Source of the DNA: Pseudopithomyces maydicus
Taxonomy: Eukaryota; Ascomycota; Dothideomycetes; Pleosporales; Didymosphaeriaceae
Length of the DNA: 64,000 nt
Assembly: GCA_026873275.1 (NCBI GenBank)
Contig: JANTUC010000004.1
Coordinates: 62,001-126,000 of the forward strand
Reading direction: 5' to 3'
Shown in pieces: positions 56,304-64,000 of the stretch (position 1 is its first letter; every line of letters begins with the position of its first letter). The notes beneath the pieces were generated by a model. It did not search any database, was not told the DNA's origin, and worked only from the letters and a program-made list of their open reading frames with translations. The translations under genes were made by a program, and so were the position numbers.

Positions 56304-58035
56304 CTACAAAAGACTATTCAAAACCCTCCTACACTTCCCCTCAATCTTCATCTCCCTTTTCGCCATATCCCTCAGCTCCTTCTTCTTAATCTTTCCACTC
56401 GCCGTCTTCGGAATCTCCCCCACCTTCACAAACTTCACCCCTCCCTCAAGCCTCTTGTACCCCGCCAACCTCTCCCCAACCCACCTCTCCACCTCCCTCT
56501 CCGTCAGCCCCCCACTCCCACCTCCTTCCCTCCTCACCACATACGCCCGCGGTAACTCCGACCCCCGCTCGGGATCCGGCACCCCTATCACCGCAGCATC
56601 CACCACCCCAGGGTGCTGCAGCAAGACCCCCTCCAACTCCGCCGGCGCAACCTGAAACCCCCTCACCTTGATAAGCTCCTTCTTCCGATCAACAACATAC
56701 CACTTCCCCGTCCGCTCCTCCCCAAACACCACATCCCCCGTCCTGAAAAAGCCCTCAGCGTCGAAATCCCTACTCCGCTCCACCCCAACGTACCCCTGGA
56801 AAACAGTCGGTCCCCTCACGCAAAGCTCGCCTCGGACCCCGTACGCCGTGACGTCGTTCCCCTCGTCGTCAACGAGCTTAACGTCGAGGTTGGGCACGAA
56901 GCGCCCCACGCTCCCCGTGTCATCCGCCTCCCCGAGTGGGAAGCAGGATGCCAGGCACGTTGTTTCGGTCATGGCCCACAGCTGGGTGAATATGCCTTGG
57001 GGCATGAAAAGCTGCGCTCGGCGCTGCATTTCTTTGTCGAGCGGTGCGGCGCCCGCTCTGACGCAGCGGAGGGCGCTGAAGCGCGCTTTCTTCTCTGCGA
57101 GGGGCATGCTGTGTGCGACGAGGGAGGTTACCATCGGGGGGACGAGCCACATGTCTGTGATGTTGTACTTGGGTAGGTATTCTAGCACGGCGTCTATATC
57201 CCACCGGCGCATCACGAAGTTGATGTGCCCCGCGCGCAGGGCAGATGTATGTGCGACTGGGGCTGTGGAAGCGTGGAACATGGGGAGGAACGTTAGACGC
57301 CGGATGGGGTAGGGGCGGGGTTCGTGTTCCCAGGCGAGGGTGTGCTGTGCAACGAGGTTGTAATGGGAGAGCTGCGCGGCTTTGGGGAGCCCGGTCGTGC
57401 CGCTGGAGAAGCAGAGCATGGCGGTCGTGCTGCGGCTCTCATCTTCGCTGTCGAAGGCATACCAATCCCGGGACCCGTGGGTTAGCAACGAGCGCCAGGA
57501 GAGGATGTCGCCTTTCGAAACAAGGGCTTCCTGCTCGGGAGTGGAGTCCAGGATGCGAATCGCGGAGGTGGGGAGGTTCAGCTGGGAAGTTGCGACCGTA
57601 AGTGAGGGAGGAGCTCCGGTTCTGAGATTATAAATTTTGCAGATGAGGCGCGGATGGTGTGGGCGAGCTCAGAGGGCGTGTACGAGGGGTTGGTGCCCGT
57701 GTAGATGCAGCCTGCGCCGATGATGCCGAGGACGAGGATGGGGTAGTAGATGTTGTTGAAGGAGTGGATGAGGACTGTTTGGCCTTTGGTTAAGCCTGCT
57801 TCCTGAAGCCCGGCGATGAGTTCGCGGATGAGCGTTTTGGAACGGGTTGCTGTGATGAAATTCGAGGGGTTGGCAGCATCGATAAACAGCTGAGAAGGTT
57901 TTTAATATGGATTTAGTGAGTTCACTGGGAGATGGCACTAACCGGTGCATCTTGGTCGTAAGCTGGACCCTCGCACGACCAGGATAGGATGTCCTTGGTA
58001 GGAATTGGAACCTTCTCTTTCGCCAGGAAAGGCAT
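56304..58035 (-). CDS. AMP-dependent acyl-CoA ligase (4-coumarate-CoA ligase-like)
   Basis: Exons 57943-58035 and 56304-57889 (GTTAGT donor, CTCAG acceptor). ANL-superfamily motifs occur in order: YTGTNPSYTPSEL, the P-loop LCFSSGTTGLPKAAQLSHYN, the aromatic/ATP motif QLWAMTETT, GELCVRGPTVFQGY, the hinge Asp-Arg in YVVDRKKELIKVRGFQVAP, and the catalytic Lys in PKTASGKIKKKEL. The enzyme adenylates a carboxylic acid and makes its CoA thioester; the acid is probably aromatic or medium-chain. The C-terminus ends SLL, which is not a clear peroxisomal PTS1. A one-base break sits near the G3 run 57584-57586. One extra base gives 559 residues in one frame. Confidence 0.92.
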
Positions 58036-58791
58036 CTTGACAGACGGTCACGGATAGGTAGAGCAACAGATATACGTGTGGAGGTCGAACAACGATTTTT
58101 TCATCGTTTATATTCAATCTGAGCTGAGGTGAGGTCTAAGGACAATTAAATGGTGGTAGTGCTGACAACGAATACGCTTGAACAAACCAGGGAGGTACTT
58201 ATGCAGCTCTGAACCCTGATTGGAATACATCCTTTACATACAAACAGTAGGTTGACCAATTGGAGGATCTCGAGTTTCACTGCAACAGGCTGTTCAGCCT
58301 CGTTCTGAATATCAACAGGTTGCACCCTACTCGTTGCATAACGAAGCAGACCCCACCTGGGCATCTGGGCAGCACGCTTGTCATGCGTAATCAGATGCGC
58401 CTCCCCGTGCGAGGTGCGAGGGTCCCGTAGACTACCATTAGCCTCACCTTAACCCAATCAAGAACTAGCCGCACCCAACAACATAAAGCCGTACTGTACT
58501 TGTAGGAGTGAGGGAAGTTTCTCTAGCTTTTCTTACTACAAATATCAAACGACAGGGCTGCACCCAGCCCTCCGTTTCCAAACCATGAATGCTATATCCA
58601 AGCAACCACAATCCCGTTTGGCACGTTCTGCACAAGAATATACGATAACCGTTACGGGGGAATGGTTGTCCAATAACACCTCTCAATGGATATAACCCCC
58701 AAGCGATTTGCTCCAGAACAATGCTAATGCCAGAAAAAGAACAGTACAAAGTGCCCCAAACGATGCAGGGCTTGTTGAAGATAAATTACAT
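58036..58791. other. Intergenic
   Basis: Promoter side of the acyl-CoA ligase and 3' side of the low-complexity protein gene. No gene recognised. Confidence 0.4.
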
Positions 58792-60887
58792 TTAAAACAC
58801 GGCCTCCTCCTGTGCCTTTGGCGCTTCCGACTCTACAGCAGACTCGTCCTGGGCACCAGCCAATGCATCCTGAGCGGATTCGGCTACGGCTGGAGTGCTC
58901 TCCTTGGATTCGACAGGCGCTTGCTCGCTTTCAACACCACTCTCGGCAGCAGGCTCAGTCGTAGACTCGGGGACCACGGCCTCCGCTGTATCATGCTTTT
59001 CCTCCTTTTCTTCTTCGTGGTGACCGTTCGTCACAGCATCCTTTGCCTTTGCCGCAACCTCTTCAACCTTCTTCTTGGTCTTGGCTGCCAGACCTTCAGG
59101 CGCCTTGGGCTTCGTAACAGATTTAGTAGCGGCTCCGCGACGAGGTGGCGAGGGAGGCTTGTCGTGTGTTTTGCTAGCGCTGGCCGCAGTAGGGCGCATC
59201 ATGCGAGCGAGGAACCCTTCTCCAGCGCCGGCTGCCGAAGCGCGAGACTCGGGTCGCTTTGGAGCAGCAGTGGTCGGCGCCAAAGAAGTCCTAGGTGTTG
59301 TCTTCTTCACAGCCGGTGCTGCGGCTTTCGGCGCTGGTTTGGCAACACTGGATGGCTTGCGTACGGTTTTCTGAGGAGCAGCTTCTTCTCCGTGTTTCGC
59401 AGAAGAAGAGGCTGTAGGGGCAGTCAAGTGAGATGGCAATCGAACTGGTCGGGTTGGCGATCGCGGTTTCGGCTTCCTGAATCCAGTGGGAGACGTTGTC
59501 GTGGCTTCTCTAGAAGAAGTTGCTGAGGATGCCGGTTTCGTGATTGGCTTCTTCACTTCAGCAGCTGGAGCTTTGGCTTTGGCAGCTGCGCTGGCCGTTG
59601 TACCCGACGTGGCAGTGGATGCCTTGACAGCAGGGCGAGTTGTCTTCGTAGTCGTGGGCTTCGTCGCCTCCTTGGGCGCTGCTGGCTTCGGTTGAGCCTT
59701 CGCGGGGGACCTGGATGCGGTCGCTGCTGCGGTGGTTTTCGAGGGTGTCTTCGGGAGAGGAGACCTGGGCAAAGGACTGCGTGTGGAGCTGGTGCCTCTA
59801 GCTGGTGACCTGGAAACAGAGATAGCTGCAGGCTTCTTGGTCAAGGGCCTCCCGTTTGTCCTAGGCGTATCGGTGGCTTTCAATTTGCTTTCATCGACGC
59901 TAGGCGTCGGAGCAGGCTTCTTGTCAGCGGGACGAGAAAGGGCTTCGGTCGGAGGAGGCAGAGCCTCGCCTCCTGTAACGGCACTCTCATTTGTAGGGTC
60001 TGCTGGCTTGAGCGATGCCTCCTCCTGGACACCCGACACGACCTTATCCGGGTTATCTGCAGGTGTCTCGAGAGTCGCAGGTTCGGCCGGCTTGTCGACT
60101 GTCTCTGCAGATACAATAGCTTCGCCCGGCTTTACGGTAGGCTCTTCTACCACAGCAGGTTCGACCGGAGTAGACACAGGCTCTGGCACAGGCTCGGGAG
60201 CAGATTCAGGCGCGGGCTTGGGTGTAGGTTCAGGCGTAGGTGCGGGTGCGGGTTTGGTCTTGGGAGTGGGTTCGATCTTGGGAGCGGATTCGATCTTGGG
60301 AGCGGATTCGATCTTGGGAGCGGATTCGATCTTAGGAGCGGGTTCAGGCTCTGGGAAGTCTGAACCCTTCATGATGGTGCCCAAATTCGTCATCTCGCCA
60401 GCTGCCTTGCGAATCGGTGGTGGCGCTCTGGATGTTTCCTGTATGGAGGGGTGCACTTAGTCCACGACCCAAAGCTGCATTGTTCAATTGGCCTACTTAC
60501 CCTGCTCTCAACGGCTAGCTCTGGAATGGCCTCGTCCACAACGATGCTCTTCTTGCGCTCCTCCTTTTCGTCACTAATCACTTTTTTGAGTTCTTGTACG
60601 TCCTCTGCTTCCCCGCTAATGCTGAAGCTCTCGCGGCGCTGGGACAGCGATGTGCTGGGGACCGCGGCTTTCGTGGTGCCGAAGTCTTTCGCGGCGACGC
60701 CAGCGGTAGCCTGGGCGTGAGGCTCTACCGATACGAAGGAGGCACGCACTTTGGAGGTTGGGCGGTTGGCGTCGTTGGGGCCGCTGCCACCTGGAGAACG
60801 GCCGCGGGGCTCAGGAGACGAGGAAGCGTTCTGGTTCTCGAACATAGCCCGGAGGTTCCGGACGCCGCTGCTGCTACTCCCACTCAT
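58792..60887 (-). CDS. Large Pro/Ala/Lys-rich low-complexity protein with NLRAMFE motif
   Basis: Exons 60501-60887 and 58792-60438 (GTAAGT donor, ACAG acceptor, phase 0) give 677 residues. The N-terminus (MSGSSSSGVRNLRAMFENQN) resembles a conserved fungal start motif with a short NLRAMFE helix. A second short helix has QELKKVISDEKEER. The rest is disordered: a PKIESA tandem repeat, PEP/APEP runs, then Lys/Pro/Ala/Thr-rich basic sequence with many RSP/SPxK sites suitable for phosphorylation, and an acidic tail. The composition is like microtubule- or actin-associated proteins, but no domain supports a specific role. The frame is intact. Confidence 0.75.
60262..60345 (-). repeat. 18-base coding repeat (PKIESA)
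   Basis: Three to four near-perfect copies of an 18-base unit (plus strand GGGAGCGGATTCGATCTT), each coding six residues. The outer copies carry single-base changes. Confidence 0.85.
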
Positions 60888-61917
60888 GGCTGCGACGGGC
60901 GGTGGCTTGTTAGTGAGAGCGCGCTCGCAATGGTGGTGGAAATCGGTGCTGTCGAGGCTGATTGGGGAGCTCGAGGATGGCAAGTTATGAGTAACGTGTG
61001 CTGCTGGGGACAGGGGTCGAGCGAGGTATAAACAAAATTGGCCCAGAGCAAAACGCGTCTCGGGAACAACAATGCCGTCGTTTCAGGGCTGATTGAGCAA
61101 TATGCAACTTACAACGACTGAAGATGGGGACAGAGACACTCGGACTATGCTGTGCCTAGGCGCAATGGAAGAAATGATGTGTCTCCTGGACGACAGAAGC
61201 GACCGCGACCTAAACATAAGCCAAGAGCGAAGCCGCGCGACGTCACACCTACGGCCAGCCCGCATACAACCACTACCTCTAGCGACTCCACAGAACCGGT
61301 ATCGTAGATGCGGGATGGACAGGGAAAATTATTTCCTTTCTGATGCTGAGTTGTTGAGTGTGCTTCCTGCCCTCCGTGGCAGTCGCTGCCAACGCTGCCA
61401 GCTCGGCTCCTTTAAAATTGTCTCAGTGGCTATGATTGGTTGCGTGCGATCAATTCAATGGTTAAATGCGCGCTCCACGCTCCATCATTGGTCAAGGAGT
61501 GGCTTAACTTTGGCACAATAACACTCATAACACTCATAATATCAGGGGCAGATTGATGCTTTCAAGTCCTTTGCATACACGGAAAAAACACGGTTCGGGT
61601 ACAGGACACTAAAAGAAGTGTGTACAGTCAAGTCACACCCAGACTGCCGGTGCGCCGGTAACGGTACCTACTTGCCTCCGCACGTAGAGAAACCATGTGA
61701 AGATGAGATCATAGCCCTTGATGGCTTCCAAACCACGTAATGGACTTCAATAGGTAAATCACATGCATCGAAGAGAGCCATGAAGCATCGATACCGGATA
61801 TGGGATTGGTGTTCGTCATCACGTTCTATGAAATATGTACAATCGGCAAAACATAGCTAAAGTTGTGGAAGAAAAATTGTCATTATACAAAAATACACGC
61901 CAAGAGTAACCAGCTCT
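60888..61917. other. Intergenic
   Basis: Promoter of the low-complexity protein gene and 3' flank of the ZIP transporter. ACACTCATAACACTCATAA (direct repeat of AACACTCAT) lies at about 61520-61540. No gene recognised. Confidence 0.4.
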
Positions 61918-63082
61918 TCAAGCCCAGTATCCGAGCAATGCCATCAGCCCTGCACCAAGCACCATGAGCCCGAATGCGCTGAGCATCCTCCCGAGAGGGC
62001 CCTTCTGCATATACGGCGAGAACATAAATTCGTGCGCCATGAGCTCCACCAACCCGGTGTAGATCAAGATACCTGCGCTGATGGAATCGAAGACACCGTT
62101 GGTCAGAAGCGTTGTCTCCGACTCGGGTGGGTAAGAGGTGCGCACGCCCAGCCCGATAGCGATGGCAATTGGCGTCGAGAGCCCATAGGCAACGCCCAGT
62201 ATGTATGGTGTCCATCTCTTGCTCTTGGGCCACGGCACCGTAGCTAATCGAGCACCCAGACCAAGACCCTCAAACATCTGGTGGAAAACAAGCACAATGT
62301 AAAGCGTGATGAATTCCTCCCCAGCGACAGCAAGGGTAAGTCCGATGAAGATGGAATGAAAGATGACGCCAAACTCGAGGATGAAGATGGCTGTCATCTG
62401 GGCTGCATAGGTTTCAGGAATAATGCCACGCTCTTCAAAGTCGGAACCCAGTTCGGAGTTGTCGGTATGGTTACGCGCATGGCCGAGATGGTCCTCACCA
62501 AGTTGATGGCCATGATTCTCCTCAGTGGGCGTGACCTTAGCGCGGTCCTCTAAGCTACCGGAATCGTGGTCATGTGAGTGCCCGTGGGAGTGACCATGGT
62601 CGCCTCCAAAGTTCCCAAATCGCATCGTCATCAACTCCAAGAAGAACATGAGGAAGATGGTCATGAGGGCAATGCCTTCGGGCCATGGGTATCTTGAGAT
62701 GACACCCGTCAAGCACTCGTTGCCAAGTGCTTCGTTTGCTGGCGCAAGAAGATGGATAAATGCTGTAGCAATGATGACACCAGAGCCGAAGTATTTGGCA
62801 ATGAAGAAGAGCGACTCTGGTATTCCTAGTTGTCGATTGCGTCTAGCAAATACAGGAAATACAGCACCTGTTGTATGTCAGCTTGATCCTGCGTTGTGCA
62901 TGGCAAAGCAGGTACGTACCGAACGTGGAAGCAACCATGATAACGAAGATGGACGAGATGCGGATCCCCATGCGTCCATCGTATTCGTTGGAAGCAATGC
63001 AATGGCCTGGGGAAGGTTCTTCTTCAGCGCCTTCTTCGGCCTGGCGCAGCACGAGGCGCGCAATCTCCAGCGGTGTTGACAT
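61918..63082 (-). CDS. ZIP-family zinc transporter (Zrt1/2-like)
   Basis: Exons 62920-63082 and 61918-62867 (GTACGT donor, ACAG acceptor) give 370 residues. The N-terminus is followed by TM1 across the intron, GSGVIIATAFIHLL (TM2), and a cytoplasmic His-rich loop (HGHSHGHSHDHD) that can bind or sense zinc. Then come the TM4 and TM5 signature segments FHSIFIGLTLAV and FHQMFEGLGLGARL, which hold the metal-coordinating His, Asn/Glu and His, and three further helices ending ALLGYWA. The role is uptake of zinc, and perhaps iron, into the cytosol at the plasma membrane. Fungal homologues are usually induced by zinc limitation through a Zap1/ZafA regulator; I did not find a convincing zinc-response element upstream. 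Confidence 0.94.
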
Positions 63083-64000
63083 GGCCCAGCAGTGAAGTTG
63101 GGCGTAGCGAGAGAAGGATGATCCGGTCGTGCGTTGCGACGGATTCACGGGCGTTGACAGTGGACAAGTGCTGGTTTGTGAACTAAGCAACGCCGAGCTG
63201 TCTTGTTACCAGGCTGCTGGTCTTGTTTGGCAGGCAGGAACACTCCAAGGGAAGGGGTATTTTAAAGGACCAAGAAAGAGCACTGTGATGTCCACGATTT
63301 CAAGCTTTCGGTGCGCACCTTATTGGACAGCAAGAGGTTCTGGGAAGCGCGGCGCGGTAGCATGACAGATTTTGTGATGGTGCCATGGGTGGTGAGCACC
63401 TGAATGTCCCGCTAACAAAAACGGGTCTTCACAAGCAGCGGACCTCGATAAGCCCCATATTTTACTGGCACAATTGACCCGCTCGCATTGACAGCGGCGC
63501 GACAAACATAGCGCGGAGGGAGATGCTGTTGGCTACTATCTGTGCATGGCTTGCAGGGTGGTGTTCGTGTTCTGAAGTTTGGGCGCGCGCGTGCGGAGTG
63601 CACGGGTGGAACAGGACTGGGTGCTCTGTCAGCCTGATGCAAAAGTGTAAGATAAGAAAACCAAGCACCTCTTTCTTTATTTATATTGTTCAAGAGGCAA
63701 GCCGTGATTCCGTAATGCAGGGTCGATTCGTTCCTGGATCAGAAATGGCGCTCAGCCTGTCCCATTGCGCAAGCGAGAAGATACGGACATTGACCATGCA
63801 AGGAAGTAGGCTTTTGTAGCCATCAGCGTGGGAGATGCATGATTGTAGCCATTACAACCGAACGAAACTCGCGCACACAACGATGGCGATGCTGAACACT
63901 AGGGGGCCTGGAGGTTGAGGTTGATGGGGGAGAGATGCTGTTCTCCTGGCGGCCTGGGGTCACTGCACGCTGCGTTACACGACGCGTCCGGAATATGGAT
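63083..64000. other. Promoter of the ZIP transporter and right window edge
   Basis: No coding sequence supported to the end of the window. Minus-strand CTTTAAAATA at about 63257-63266 is a weak TATA candidate. Confidence 0.4.

Noticed and set aside
1..64000. tRNA, rRNA, CRISPR array, transposon or insertion sequence
   Set aside because: I looked for tRNA T-loop patterns, spaced direct repeats, terminal inverted repeats with transposase-like ORFs, and rRNA cores, and saw none that I could support.

Overview
The window is nuclear DNA from a filamentous ascomycete (Pezizomycotina). The evidence is short GT-AG introns of about 50-75 bases with CTAAC/CTGAC branch sites, TATA-type core promoters, and a gene set typical of such fungi: a DUF8004-like protein, a Zn2Cys6 regulator, an MFS sugar porter, a CBM18 copper radical oxidase and a GH114 enzyme. 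The protein sequences suggest Dothideomycetes, but that is an inference I could not check. There are no operons, plasmid or phage elements, CRISPR arrays, rRNA or recognisable tRNA genes, and no secondary-metabolite cluster with a core synthase.

Layout. 1-2904: 3' part of a large DUF8004-like gene (+). 3592-11352: a minus-strand row of mitochondrial ribosomal protein bL36m, N-myristoyltransferase, a single-pass membrane protein, a secreted HbpS/GlcG-like protein and an MFS sugar transporter. 12301-13884: secreted histidine acid phosphatase (+). 14305-19269: minus-strand row of a small lysine-rich protein, an AT-hook protein and a membrane-anchored aspartic-protease-like protein. 20112-24934: a predicted GPI-anchored protein (+), a cytochrome b5-domain protein (-) and, divergent from it, nicotinate phosphoribosyltransferase (+). 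26018-31448: plasma-membrane syntaxin, an unknown small protein and a fungal transcription-factor-like protein (all +). 31715-48736: minus-strand row of a secreted S41-family peptidase, a GH114 polysaccharide hydrolase, an AA5 copper radical oxidase with three chitin-binding modules, a proline-rich zinc-ribbon protein and phosphopantothenate-cysteine ligase. 49478-52483: Zn2Cys6 transcription factor (+). 52686-63082: glutathione S-transferase (-), an unknown nuclear-type protein (+), an acyl-CoA ligase (-), a low-complexity protein with an 18-base repeat (-) and a ZIP zinc transporter (-). Two stretches, 36325-38380 and 40993-44687, are unusually poor in genes.

How the genes relate. Most are independent housekeeping or secretory functions: CoA and NAD synthesis, myristoylation, exocytosis, zinc uptake and detoxification. 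The one plausible functional neighbourhood is 31.7-41.0 kb, where a secreted peptidase, GH114 and the CBM18-AA5 oxidase lie in tandem and all act outside the cell or at the wall.

A general caution. At least ten genes lose frame by one base exactly at a homopolymer (usually 4-6 identical bases). Adding one base (in one case removing one) restores a continuous, family-like reading frame and makes the total coding length divisible by three. I read these as consensus errors of the assembly, not as pseudogenes. They are noted gene by gene and coordinates are given as they stand in this sequence.
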